Origin: Sipunculus nudus
Lineage: Eukaryota; Annelida; Sipuncula; Golfingiida; Sipunculidae
Assembly (NCBI GenBank): GCA_026874595.1
Contig: CM049311.1
Coordinates: 10,447,676-10,511,675 of the forward strand
Reading direction: 5' to 3'
DNA: 64,000 nucleotides
The notes beneath the pieces were generated by a model that was not told the origin of the DNA, did not search any database, and saw only the letters and a program-made list of their open reading frames with translations. A program made the position numbers and the translations under genes. Positions 1 to 10,851 of this stretch are shown here, piece by piece (within the stretch, counting starts at the first letter, position 1; each line of letters starts with the position of its first letter).

Positions 1-600
1 CTTTTCATTTCAAAGTACAATGTTTTTATGATTTCTTCACCCTGTGTTGTGCTGAACTCTTACCTTGTCTTGTTAAATGTAAAATATATATATCTGGGGT
101 GGTTTTAGGCTTTGAGAAAAAGTAGGGGTATCCAATGACATGTTCATGAGTATAGAAGGGGACAAAAAATTCTGAACAAGAGCACTGCAAATGTGCATAA
201 TACACACAAGCCGGCTATCTTGTGACCTCTGACCTCATTAAATATGTGTGAATTTTGATGAGAAGGTAATTCAGGTGAGATATTTTAAATCATGGATTAA
301 GATTTCTTAATGAGATTTATCAAAATCCTTCATATTCTTCATAAATTATCGCGGTGACACCAAAAAGTAGCCTAGTGACCCGTGACCTTATTAAATATGT
401 GTGGATGTTGCCCATAATCAAAGATCAGGCGAGATAATCTGGTGGTGACTTGTGATGGTGAGTTTCCTGAGAGACCATCAAAGCCCCAGTAAGTTATTGC
501 AGCAACACTAAAAGTTAACGGACAGATGGACGTAAAACAGATGGACGGACAGTGGGTATACTATATTACTCCCGTCATATGGCAGGCATATAAAAACAAA
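1..600. repeat. Dispersed repeat with two ~153-bp internal units
   Basis: Two related units are visible: the string ATTAAATATGTGTG occurs at 237 and again at 390, each preceded by a TGACC-rich segment (a DR1-type pair lies at 223-235). The block ends in an ACGGACAGATGG / GATGGACGGACAG stretch at about 520-555, a style shared with the other tandem-core repeats of this window. The left end may lie outside the window. I see no coding capacity. The family is unassigned. Confidence 0.5.
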
Positions 601-1414
601 TATAATTTAATCCAGAATTATATATATCATTAATCCAAAATTATATAAATCATTACAAGAAGTGAACTGCGAAAGAAGATCACCTTCCCTCAATCTGGAC
701 TTGATAATGAACTCTCACCTTTATCCTCCTGAGCAAAACCAATAAAACTTTATTCTTTTCCTGAAAGGTTATTAGATCCAGTTCTATTCACAATTTTTCT
801 ACTATTTATTTCAGTATGTGTGTTTAAATTTAATACTTCAAGTTTGAATATATAATGTTGATAATTTTGAATATATAATTTCTAAGGATAGACTCCACAT
901 AAAATTTTAGACTCAAACATATCTGTATATCCACATCTACCCATGCATAAGCATATTATGCTTCATAAGAATTATATCAAACTCATAACCAGGGTCAAAT
1001 ATGCAGTAAAATAAAGCTGGCGCATTAGCTAAAGTATTATATACAAGTCATATATAAACCTAGCCCCACCTGGTGTCCCTGTAATGTCAGTTTGTACCTG
1101 TATTTTTAGGGTCCACATTTGATTGTGCCAGCATCTATACATCTTTTAGTTTGGATGTAGCTTTCAAATGTCACACCTGGTTGTCAAAATTAAAGAAAGC
1201 CATGCATGTCTAGCCACATCGGTGATGACATAAACATTATCTCACATACATCAAATATCTTGGCTATCTCACACTGAGATTATTTATAGCTGCTCATGGG
1301 GGCAGCAGCTCTTGAACTCCAGTAAATGGTAAATAATGGTTCTATTGTGGCCGTCTTTATATTAGTGTCTGACACATGCAGTGTTGGGTCGCTATTCTTA
1401 ACTCTCTGCAACAG
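601..1414. other. AT-rich sequence, nothing recognised
   Basis: This stretch is probably intron or flank of the + strand gene whose exons follow. An acceptor-like site (pyrimidine tract ending TTTTTAG) near 1108-1120 opens a frame of about 33 codons that ends in a stop, but no good donor follows, so I do not call an exon. Confidence 0.3.
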
Positions 1415-1486
1415 GAAGCCTGTTGAGTGTTGTTATACAGAAGATGGAGTCAAGTGGCTGTAGTGCTTCATCACTGCTGAGCCAGG
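1415..1486 (+). CDS. Possible internal coding exon, serine-rich, gene unrecognised
   Basis: The acceptor is a pyrimidine-rich tract with a CTTAACT branch-like site ending GCAACAG just before 1415. The exon is 72 nt and starts in phase 1. Its open frame encodes 23 residues beginning SLLSVVIQKM and ending SSLLSQ. A moderate donor (AGG|GTGACT) follows 1486 and leaves phase 1, which matches the phase-1 start of the exon at 3599, so the junction makes a Gly codon. If the donor is ignored the frame stays open to a TAG near 1540, which would give an alternative C-terminus. No domain is recognised. The call rests on splice sites and phase only; upstream exons would lie left of the window. Confidence 0.33.
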
Positions 1487-2125
1487 GTGACTGTCCTGGG
1501 CCGCACACTTTGAAGTGTCAGACTGAATCACAGATGATATAGATAAATACAGAGAGCATTTAATGTACATACTCTGACTAACAAACAGCATTTATAAGAT
1601 GAGACAGCACCCAGTCAGAGCACACACCCATACTTATGTCAGAGGTATTATCATCTAAATTTGTTCAAATTTTCCTTGCCTTGAGATACAAGTTTTATTT
1701 CAAGATTCCTCCACTGTGTGTCAGGTGCATTTTGATATAAATGGCAGGGAGACAGATGTACAAACAGACAACTGTAAAAATGTATCAGGATGTGATAAAA
1801 ACAAAAATTTAATTAATTCTTACTTGCCTCAACATGTGTCTCTAAATAAATTTAACTGAAAACCATTTATAACTGTTGAAAAACACAAAGAGAGAAGAAA
1901 AACAGACAATCAGACAGAACAAAGTGAACACAAAAGCCTGAAAATCTATCCTCTGCCCAATCAGCATACATATTGCAAAGGTAGTACTGCTGGGTACATC
2001 AGCTTGACAATTATAACTTGATCATAAAACAGAGAAACTGTACCCAATGTAGCACATACCTCAGCCTTATTGAGCAACATTATCCCCTTTGATTCACACC
2101 TTTATCCCAAATAGCCCTAAAATAA
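1487..2125 (+). other. Probable intron, nothing else recognised
   Basis: AT-rich sequence between two candidate exons of the + strand gene. I see no repeat family or RNA gene in this part; the TRIM element begins at its right edge. Confidence 0.3.
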
Positions 2126-2272
2126 TGCATTACGGGGTGACATAAAAGCGGACCAAACTGTCTCGCTAGTGAAGCTTGCTTAGCTAGGGAATCGGTTGGT
2201 ACACCAGACTTGTGCGCCACCAACATGGGTTCGAATCCCAGATTTTCCCCTGAGTAATTTGTCTCCGTAACA
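2126..2272 (+). repeat. TRIM 5' LTR
   Basis: Begins TGCATTACGGGG, corresponding to TGTGTTACGGGG in the other LTR, and ends CCGTAACA. Box B (GGTTCGAATCC) is at 2228-2238. The box A region at 2185-2195 (TAGGGAATCGG) is more decayed than in LTR2. Compared with LTR2 it lacks about 11 bp after the T-arm-like segment. Confidence 0.65.
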
Positions 2273-2274
2273 AA

Positions 2275-2292
2275 TGGGGGCTCATCCGGGAT
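2275..2292 (+). other. Primer-binding site, tRNA-Pro type
   Basis: TGGGGGCTCATCCGGGAT starts two bases after LTR1. The textbook PBS complementary to the 3' end of tRNA-Pro, used by murine leukaemia virus and many retroelements, differs at one position only, a G to A in a CpG. The position next to the LTR end and the near-perfect 18-nt match make this the strongest single proof of an LTR element. Confidence 0.7.
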
Positions 2293-2378
2293 GATGGTAA
2301 CTTTGTTGCCCAGGGATTAAGCTCACCAAAGTGTGACTCCTGGGATAATTAGTCTTGTTCTGATAGCAGAATGCTCTT

Positions 2379-2387
2379 AAGAGGGGG
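2379..2387 (+). other. Polypurine tract of the TRIM
   Basis: AAGAGGGGG directly abuts the TG that opens LTR2 at 2388. This is the expected position for the plus-strand primer of an LTR element. Confidence 0.6.
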
Positions 2388-2544
2388 TGTGTTACGGGGT
2401 GAATAAAAACGGACCGAACTGTCTCGCAAGTGAAGCTTGCTTTGCTAGCAAAGCGGTTGGTACGCCGGACTTGTGTGCCACCAACATGGGTTCGAATCCC
2501 GGATCAGCCCAGTATTTTCCCCTGAGTAATTTGTCTTCATAATA
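2388..2544 (+). repeat. TRIM 3' LTR with intact Pol III-type boxes
   Basis: Starts TGTGTTACGGGG. Box A (TAGCAAAGCGG, 2446-2456) fits TRGYNNARNNG. Box B (GGTTCGAATCC, 2489-2499) is perfect. The two starts are 43 bp apart, in the normal tRNA range. A TTTT run at 2515-2518 would stop Pol III just downstream. The segment between resembles a tRNA (GGTTGGTACGCCGGACTTGT) but does not fold into a complete cloverleaf. Confidence 0.62.
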
Positions 2545-3598
2545 AATGTTATATTTGAGTCTTCCATGGCCCTTTCCTAACCATCGATCTCAGAGGTTTT
2601 TTAAAATTTGTTTAACAGCTTGTGTATTCCTAATAACAGACAGACAAACCAACTGACTAAAAACAAGAAGACACTGGTAAAAACATCACCTCCTTGACAG
2701 AGATAGCAACATCACTTATGAATGATTGGTAAGTCACTATTGAAGCAAAATGTATCACAATGAAACAGACACAAGCCAGGATTGAAAGTGGAGGACGGGG
2801 AGCATGGCTGATTGACCCCACAGAAATGAAGGGTTAAGGTCAGCTGACATGCAGTGAGCTCTTGATCCTGGAGTATACATGTCTCCTGGCCACCGGGAAT
2901 AAGCCGGTACACAACACATACATTACAAGCATGGACCTGCCCTCTTGACATGTAGCGGGTCAGGGTCCTAGATGACCACCTGTCCACAGAAGCTAGCTCT
3001 CTTTATACTCTTCTATTTTTACTCACATCCAGGTAGCTCATGGCTGAGTACCAAGAGTTACCTACATTTACATGTGCATTATTACCTTTATCATTTATAG
3101 TCAATAAAGGCAGTGAAAGTGGAAATTAGCATCACAAATGTTTCAGTTTACAAGACACTGAAATCAGGAACAATACATTTACTTTGAACTTTCATCATGG
3201 TCTTAACAAAAAGACTGAAAAGTCTATTAAAATCAAATAAGGACTACATATTTATTATGAAGGGCTATACATAAAACTAATATAATGGTGCAGAAGAAAT
3301 GCTTGTATACACATCGATAGACTATAATACAATCTTATACCATTGTTTTGAGTATATTTTTAATGATTTATTACTATTGATAAAGGGTCAATGTGGAAAT
3401 TCATGTATTCAGTATAAAAGCTGCAAATCATACACAGAAAAATTCTGTACATCCACACTAATGACAAAGAGCTACTAGATCTCACTCTCATAATCATATT
3501 AAACAAGCCATATCATTGGGTGGTATATCAATCTCCTGACAACCGCATTGTATTCAGTGAAATATATCTACTAATCCTTCCAATTCTTTCTTGTGCAG
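2545..3598. other. Probable intron, no feature called
   Basis: A slightly GC-richer patch at 2712-2987 contains a 91-codon open frame on the minus strand and a shorter one on the plus strand, without convincing splice sites. I see no recognisable protein and treat it as intron. Confidence 0.3.
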
Positions 3599-3645
3599 GT
3601 AATCATTTGATAGGAGGTGAGAGGTCATCTGTTACAGCTGAGCAG
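3599..3645 (+). CDS. Candidate 47-nt coding exon, strong splice sites
   Basis: The acceptor is close to ideal: a TACTAAT branch-like site near 3569 followed by a pyrimidine tract and TTGTGCAG. The donor CAG|GTAAAG follows 3645. The only open frame uses GT as the last two bases of a split codon and then 15 codons (NHLIGGERSSVTAEQ), ending in phase 0. That matches the phase-0 start of the next exon. Small exons like this are common in animal genes. The protein is not recognised. This is the best supported of the three + strand exons. Confidence 0.5.
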
Positions 3646-3823
3646 GTAAAGTAAACTAAAACATGTTTGTAAGGGTATAAAAAATGTCACCCCACCAAAT
3701 GTCCTTAATTCCATATTTTACACTATAAATTAATACTTCCAATGCAAGAGCACAGGCTATTAATTAATATATACCACAAATTATTTGTGACATATATAAC
3801 AACCTATATACATTTTATACCAG

Positions 3824-4030
3824 ATGAAGAACCACTGTGTCACTAATGACATGATATCTCAGCTAGACTACCATGATTTGATGGAACCTATTGGCTCAGA
3901 ATGCCGTCTACTTGACCTGGGAGACTGCCGGTCAATAAACCAAACAGTTCAGACTCCAAGTCTCAGTCTGAAATACCATCAGCTTCATGAGACAAAGTGT
4001 GGAAACTCTGATCATACTATTGTTTACTAG
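3824..4030 (+). CDS. Candidate terminal coding exon, unrecognised protein C-terminus
   Basis: The acceptor TTTTATACCAG precedes 3824. Joined in phase 0 to the exon at 3599-3645, the frame runs 68 codons (starting MKNHCVTNDM, ending DHTIVY) to a TAG at 4030. The sequence is polar, with several Cys, His, Ser and Thr residues, and has no signal peptide or membrane segment. It reads like a soluble or cytoplasmic tail. No family is recognised. The ATG is probably internal, not a start. An AATAAA at 4629 could end the transcript. Orientation puts the body of the gene left of the window. Confidence 0.45.
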   Translation: MKNHCVTNDMISQLDYHDLMEPIGSECRLLDLGDCRSINQTVQTPSLSLKYHQLHETKCGNSDHTIVY

Positions 4031-4650
4031 CTCAGGATAGTTTGAAAGCTAAAAATTTCCAATTGTTGAATTTATAGGGGTTGAATTTATAGGGGAGAGT
4101 TAAACCCCCAACATCCCTTTCTGTGAGAAGTAGTATTTTTGCAGTGTTTTCTGAATAATTACCGATACCCCCTCTTCTGGAGCCGTGGACCTCTCTGAGG
4201 AAATTTATCCCCTGGTATAACAGTAAACCCTCCTTTCCAAAATCCTGGATCCACCCTAGTCTCCATCCCTGAACGTAGGTAGAATATTGAGATAATGTTT
4301 GAAGAAGGTATCTCTTCTATACCCTTTTTTGTGACAGATATTCAGACATTTGACAGAGAATTTTTATACACATGAAACACTAATTCCTCACCTATGTTTG
4401 TGCATTTTGGACTAAACAGTCATTTTCTAACAGTTAGAAATACAAATTCTTTATAAGAAAACCAAAATGCTCAGTTAAACAGATCACACACCTAGTTTCA
4501 CAAAAAGGACATTATATCAGTTTGACATTGCACAGACAACCCTTGTGAATCCATGGGCTTTGTCATAAAGAACTGAGACCTTGAAGAAACACCCAGTTAT
4601 CTTCAGATGCAACGATATATCAAGATTGAATAAAAAGTGATAGCTCAGCA
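4031..4650 (+). other. Likely 3' UTR with AATAAA at 4629-4634
   Basis: This follows the stop codon of the candidate terminal exon. The 16-17 bp string GTTGAATTTATAGGGG is present twice in tandem near 4065-4095. The polyadenylation hexamer AATAAA is at 4629-4634. A 129-codon open frame on the opposite strand (4517-4906) has no recognisable protein and is not called. Confidence 0.3.
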
Positions 4651-4973
4651 TACAAATAAGCAGAATCTTGATGTGCTGGTCTTTTAGGTAGACTGATATC
4701 TGGATCATTAAGTAAGACAAATATTCACGTGGCTTAAAAGCTATGAAGGATCTCACACAGCAGGAGTTAAGAGGGGTGGTCCCCTTCGTTGACATTTTGA
4801 GTGTTTGAAGCTTCAGGCAGGCTTCCACATCTGGTTGGACAAGTTGAATGTCATTGTTTTTATAATGGGCTAACAAAAGCTCATTTACAATATACCAGAG
4901 CTTCATGCGTAGCTGGTGTATTTTTACATAGCTGCTAAGCAGATATTTATCATGCAGCTTTCTTGTTTTTCAG

Positions 4974-5225
4974 GAGCTATAGTCTAGTATTGTCACCCTG
5001 AGGGCCAGCTTGCTTTGCGAGACTCCTGAAATGTGGTTTCCTTATCTGAAGTGGGGTGAGATACACTATCACAGAAGAGCCAGCGGGCAGCTGATACAGA
5101 AACTATTGGAAATGCAACAGGAGCCTCTGTGAACTGATCATTTTACATTCTTTATGGTACCCATCACCTTATCATTTTTTAACTTTATGGTAAATGAAAT
5201 AAAGCATTCTATTCTTCCCTCCAGT
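4974..5225 (+). other. Possible alternative terminal exon with poly(A) signal
   Basis: A strong acceptor (CTTTCTTGTTTTTCAG) ends at 4973 and AATAAA lies at 5198-5203. Spliced in phase 0 from 3645, the frame would add only two residues (EL) before a TAG, so the exon would be almost wholly 3' UTR. A different frame inside it is open to a TGA at 5130-5132 and ends SGQLIQKLLEMQQEPL, but needs a different acceptor. Either reading gives an alternative C-terminus for the + strand gene. Confidence 0.25.
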
Positions 5226-7950
5226 GCTAGAGATGTGGAGGGTTTTGTTGGTAGTGTTCTGGAGGTAGATGACCCTGAGGGATAGAGGTTGTCTGCTGGC
5301 AGGCCCTTACAAGACTGGCAGCATCTGTTCAGTTTTCTTGTCTGACAGCAGGATAACCTGCCAGGCAGCGGTATCTACAGCTCACTTCACAAATCATGAA
5401 GTTTACCACACAGTATAAATGGCTCTAAGCTAGCTGCTCAGCTAAATACACTCACAGCTAGTGTAAGCCTTACAGACACACTTAAATAGGTTAAAGTTAT
5501 TAAGTATAAAAAGACTACTAAAAAGAGTACTGAATAACCAATAATGCACTGAAGTGCTGCTCATATACACTGACTAATAACAACCATTTAAAATGGAAGA
5601 ATCAACGTTCTGAAATTTATAATGATCATGCATCTTAAAGGTGGTGTTTCTGGAAAACAAAACTGATCATAAATGACTGGGAACAGTAGAACATTTCAAA
5701 GAGTTGTCCTGGCAACTGGAGCTACTGAAACAGACTGGAAATATTTGGCAAAATTTGATTAACAGTTAATAAATAACTGTCTCTAAAGTTGGTAAAACTG
5801 TAGTTATTATATGCAAAGACATTGGAAAATTGTTATCTACCCTAAGTGACTGGAAACTAAGATTTAAAAAACAAAAACAAATGAAGCTGCTCAAAGAGAC
5901 AGGATTAACTGATATTACTTAAAATGGTTGAGCATCCTTGGCTACAAAAAGCAATGTGCAAAACCAGAGCTATCAAGTGTTCAGCAAAAGTTACAAAAGT
6001 TTAAATGAAGTTTCAATTTTACTTTTGCTACATATGAAAATTTCAGAAATCAGGCAAAATATTTCAGAACAATGAGATCTTTCTGATTCTTTTACCACCA
6101 TTTCCATGCATAACTGCCAGAAAAAAACTATAACTTGACAGAGATACAGTCATAAACTTTACCAAATACATATAATATAAAAGTACAATATTAATTTTCC
6201 CATTCAGTAATAAGTCCCTAACATGGATAAATGACCTATAATTTTAACTGATGACCTTAACCTGCAGTCTGTTTGGAGACTATTTTGGAAACCAGGGGCT
6301 TTTGCATTTAATGTGTTTTCGATCTGACTGCGAGCTTTCTACGTTAAGTAGATTATGACTGCATACGGATAGCTCCATGGGGGAAACTTGTCTTTTTGAA
6401 CATTAACAAGAGTGCCTTTAAATGACACAAACAAATACTTGCAGTGTCTCATTAATCAACATAACTGAGTACTACCACTCCATGTACAGCTATATTCTAT
6501 CAAAACAAACTCATGTGATGATAATTTTAACTGATGGAACACAGTGTGTATTGTTACGTAATTAATAGATAAACTGAATGCATTAAAACCAGATGTCACT
6601 TCATGAAGACATGAAATATAATACAATAAAATGATTAACACACAGAACCTCTAACAATTAAGGCCACTTATGGAAATTTTATGTTATTTTCTCATTTGAG
6701 AACAAAGGACATAGATCTGAGTCATGGCCATCTAGCCTTGACCTTCAACCTCTTGTTTCCTGGTCAATATGCATGAGGAATAAGAATATTGAAACAATGC
6801 TGTAAATTTGGTAAATTTGAGCAAAATCAGTAATATGTATGTTTTGAATTGATCATTCAGCCATGACCTTTGACCTGTATTTCAAATAACATTATTTTCC
6901 AACTTATAATAGAGCCATATCTTAACAATATTTACATGAGAGTATTCCTTTGGTTATATTCAATTGTAATTACTGATATACCAAATATGATCACACATTC
7001 TATGTGTTAATTATTACCACCAGCTGATTAAGTCTGATCTAATCTCTTTTCCTGAAAGAAAGCAAGCACAAACATGCATATGCCTTTAAACACATACAAG
7101 TTGAGATCATACTAGCTCATACTGAAATCTTTCACCTCAACCTGGACTTGATTTAAATAGCATGTCTGAATGACAGTCCTATACCTTACCACAAGCTAAT
7201 GCATAGCCAGTGTGCATATTGTTATGGTACACCTTTATAGAACATAAAAATTTAGCCTGATAACAATGTTTCCCTACTGATATATGAATGTCTAGCAGAA
7301 GGAACACAATTTAACTGTCACTGTTTTGTGCATATAATGCTTGTGTATTCAATATTTATTAGATAAACAGTGGATCCCTGACCATGTCAGGCTGTTTAAC
7401 ATGTAGATGATATTATTCCAGCCTATCTCTTGGGACATGAGACCAGGTGGTTGCTTTTCTCTAGTGACTCCATCAATCAGAATGGAACATGCATTGCTGA
7501 ACATTTCCAGTGTTTTATGCATGTACTTAACTCATAACTATGTAATAATAATAACAACCAGTTTATTCAGGAAAAAGAAGGCCTGGTCCTATAGATCCAA
7601 GAGTAAACAAAATATTCTGACAGTTATACAGCTGTAACATATTTATGTTACATAATTAATATATATGAATGTGTATTGGCCGCTCTGATCACACATTACA
7701 TGCAGTATCGTTAATGGTCCTTGATTAAGTAAGTGTATTGTAAGTCTCCAAGCTTGACTGCATAATGCAAGTGCTGTTGCCAGTCAAATTAAAAAGACCT
7801 GCAGCCATATTTACTGCAAAACACAACAGACAGAAAGTTTGTCTACCATGAGAGTTGAAGCTAGAGAAGATATGTACAGGACATTGTGTATACACTTTCA
7901 GAAGATGAGCAACCCATGACTTTTATGATTTTTAAGAGCAATATATTTAT
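5226..7950. other. CpG-poor AT-rich sequence, no gene seen
   Basis: No exon with convincing splice sites is found. A decayed member of the TGACCT-rich repeats lies at about 6690-6890 and contains a perfect DR1-type pair, TGACCTTTGACCT, at 6864-6876. The rest shows nothing I can name. Confidence 0.3.
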
Positions 7951-8752
7951 TGTTACGGAACCTAATATCAACAGATCACCTATGCGTGATGAACATAAAT
8001 TTTATAATGAAAAAAAAGTCAGATTCTGTAACACTAGGCAGCGTGAAATGTCTCCGGGAATGAATAAAGAAGTCAGTGGTTTTTTGTTAACAAATAACTA
8101 TAATTTATTCTTAAAACAACCCTAACATAACAATACACTAAGTCAATACAATTACACAGTATAATAGCAAATCAATACAATCACACTGCAAAATAAACAA
8201 AGTGCACAGTATCTGGATACTGTCACAGCAATAGGTCCTTTAAAATGTATAAGCTGGATGAACAGTTCACACAAATATTCTCGGAGAATAACAGTCCTTT
8301 GTAATTACAAAATCAATCTACTGTTATCCAAAACTGAAATCCTGGCAGTGATCCGTAAGGCAAACTGAAGACTACATAAAAAATCCATCATAAATTTGAA
8401 GAAAATCTCTAACTGCTGCATGTATCAGCAAAGGTCCCACTCTTCTGTGTCTGCTGGAATATTCTCTCACCTCTCCCTTGGCTCCAAAACACAACCCCTA
8501 TTTATAGCTTCTCATCTTAAGTCGAGGACCTTCCATTTCTCGAACAACCCAAAGAATCTAACATGACACACAGTACACACGTTACAGGAAACCTCTAGAA
8601 CAAAGAATGCCGTGTTTCTACACATGTCAGGGTCCACACGTGGGCTGACCTGGCCTGGCCAGGTAAGAAAGCCCCAGACTAGCATTACAGCAAGAGTTCA
8701 ACCAGTATGGATTAAACTGAGAGTGCAACACCCGGCCAGGCCCGCTACAACA
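7951..8752 (-). mobile_element. Solo LTR (copy 1) of an LTR retrotransposon
   Basis: Read on the minus strand this 802-bp block starts TGTTGTAGCGGG and ends GGTTCCGTAACA, giving TG...CA termini. It carries a TATA box (TATAAATAGGGG, 8498-8506) and a poly(A) signal (AATAAA, complement of 8104-8109). A second copy lies at 41022-41768 in the opposite orientation. The match runs from the TATA region through to the shared GGTTCCGTAACA end, while the upstream U3 part is more diverged. No PBS, PPT or coding region adjoins, so it is a solo LTR. No clean target duplication was found (TTTAT/TGAGT). An open frame at 7886-8125 straddles its edge and is spurious. Confidence 0.6.
8498..8506 (-). promoter_or_regulatory. 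TATA box of solo LTR copy 1
   Basis: TATAAATAG on the minus strand, followed by GGGG. The same TATAAATAGGGG string is conserved in the other LTR copy at 41260, which supports it as the element's core promoter. Confidence 0.5.
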
Positions 8753-9644
8753 TGAGTTACGCCCATGTCACATAATAAAAAAGACATCTGTAACAGCATG
8801 AAAAAATTTTAAGAACCCCATTGCATAACACCACACAAACTCAACAAGTTCAAGACCAGATATATCTTTCACATCTTTCAGAAAATATAACACATGAACA
8901 ATGTTTTCCAAATTAGTTTTCATGACAATTGATGCAGTCCCTGATGTCTCCAATCTTCACCAGGAAGGTTTTTTCTCATAATATCTGTATCAGTTACATA
9001 CCTTTTTTTTGGTAAAATGTTAAAAATATATGAAATACTTTTAAAACTATAAAAACCTTGACATTTAAAAACATTCCATTGAGTTTAAAATTTAATTACC
9101 ATTTATTGTGGTTCATTTTTACATTTCTCATCTCATGTTGATATACTGAATATGAATTAACCCTGCAGGATTTAACTCTAGTTGTGTCGTTGAGCAAGAC
9201 AAATTAAGGTAGAAGTAGAGATAAAGAATATCAACCCTTATGAAATGCACTAAATATGTGAAAATGACCCCACATTAGCAAGAATGACCTGAGTGAGATA
9301 TTATTTGTCTAAGTTTTATTAGGGGGTTCCAATTGGTGAGCAAACTCACTTTCTAAGCATATATGAATTAAGGCCTTTCCACCTCATAGTGGCCAGCTGT
9401 CAGGTAAATTAAAGAAATCTGAAACCACTGCTGGTCTCAGGGGAAATCTGAAGTATTATTTCAGATCCCCCACCACTTGGACTTAGGATATGGCTCACAT
9501 TAAACTCTATGTACACAGACTGCTTGCAGTTTGCCCCTCTGTTCCCAGGCAGATAACTAACTACGTGATGATTTTTACAGTTGTTTCCAGGAACACTTGC
9601 AAATCGCAATTATTCACCGTTATATTAAAAGATACAAAAAAAAC
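8753..9644. other. No feature recognised
   Basis: AT-rich sequence between the solo LTR and the first family C repeat. Short open frames on both strands near 9409-9711 overlap each other and the repeat edge and show no protein similarity I recognise. Confidence 0.3.
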
Positions 9645-10205
9645 AAGGCCTACAGGCCTAATGCGAACCTGTGCATATGGATATACACCAGGTATAACGC
9701 TTCAATGCTGAACCACTACTTTTCATATATATGAACAATGCAAGTACTAAACATTTTGAACAAGAAACAATACACAAACATCACTGCTGAAATTCTGGCA
9801 TGGGTGCACACAACACAAAAATTATTGTAGGTGGCACCACCAGTCTTGTATACGACAAAGCTATTTGACATGTATAAATATGCCCAATTTCAGGCTGATA
9901 TATCAAATTCTTCCGTAGAATTAAGCAGGTACATACACTTTGCAAAAGTCATTGTAGATGGCAACACCTGTCTTGTGAACGAGAAAGCCATTAAAGACAC
10001 ATAGACAGGTCAGAATATCAGCCCAATACATCAAACTTACCTTGAGTCTGATGCACGGGGCTGACCAGGCTTAGGTGAGAAAGGCTGTTGCCCCGAGTGT
10101 ACTGTGACAAATTACTGGCTCAGGCTACTGCACTGAGTGCACTCTTGATCTGCACCTGGCTAGACTGAGTGAACTTTTGACCTGTACCTGGCTGCACTGA
10201 ATGAA

Positions 10206-10293
10206 CATGAGGTGATCACATGATACTCATGAGGTGATCACATGCTACCCATGAAATGATCACATGCTGCCCATGAGGTGATCACATGCCTTG
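10206..10293. repeat. Minisatellite, 4 x 22 bp
   Basis: Units start at 10206, 10228, 10250 and 10272, an exact 22-bp spacing. The core is CATGAGGTGATCACATG and contains the palindrome TGATCA. It lies inside family C copy 1 and is not seen in the other copies. Confidence 0.75.
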
Positions 10294-10851
10294 TGCTTGG
10301 CTGCACTGATTGAACTCTTGACCTAAATCTGGCTGCACGTACTGAATGAACTCTTGATCTGTTGCCAAATCTGAAACAGTTGACAGTTTCTCAACCTATT
10401 CAAGAAACATACACAATCTTGGCCTGTTATGTAACTCTGCTAAAATTTGTCCAACACAAACCATTTGAACAAACTTGAGAAGGCTCGCCTCTGGGATCAT
10501 TTCTGTAAAATATTGAACAATTTGGCTGGACTCTTTACAAGAAGAAGAAGTTTTTTTCAGCTTTTCCCCTGTAAAATCTAAGTAAATGCAGATAGCAAAA
10601 ATAAGCTGAATCCATCACCATTTGATATGTGACTGATAATTGCATAAAATTTGGAGATGGTAGCTCCTGCTATTCCTAAGAAATTATGAATAGTGTACAG
10701 ATGATATGTAATATCATAAATCTACATTTTTTAAAAGCTTTTAAAAAACATTGTCAATATTTTCCATAGATATTCTGAAATCTAAATGTCTAGAGGCATG
10801 ATGTAATGGATGCTGATAAACTGGTGCTAGGCTAGATGTATCTGCTTCACA

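Larger units (their letters stand above)
2126..2544 (+). mobile_element. TRIM: miniature LTR retrotransposon with tRNA-like LTRs
   Basis: Two direct repeats of 147 and 157 bp (2126-2272, 2388-2544) flank a 115-bp interior with no coding capacity. The interior starts, two bases after LTR1, with an 18-bp primer-binding site and ends with a 9-purine tract touching LTR2. This order (LTR, PBS, PPT, LTR, no genes) defines a terminal-repeat retrotransposon in miniature, which needs proteins from an autonomous relative. Both LTRs carry a tRNA-like segment with a perfect box B. Many LTR1/LTR2 differences are CpG to TG/CA changes. No clean target-site duplication is seen (AATAA before, AATGT after). 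It sits in sense orientation in a likely intron. The alternative is two tandem tRNA-derived SINEs, but that would not explain the PBS and PPT. Confidence 0.7.

Noticed and set aside
2126-2544. Reading the TRIM as two tandem tRNA SINEs
   Set aside because: Does not explain the tRNA-Pro PBS directly after the first copy and the purine tract directly before the second.
4517-4906. Longest minus-strand frame in the left part, 129 codons
   Set aside because: No recognisable protein, poor acceptor and a composition that looks like random AT-rich translation; it lies opposite the probable 3' UTR.
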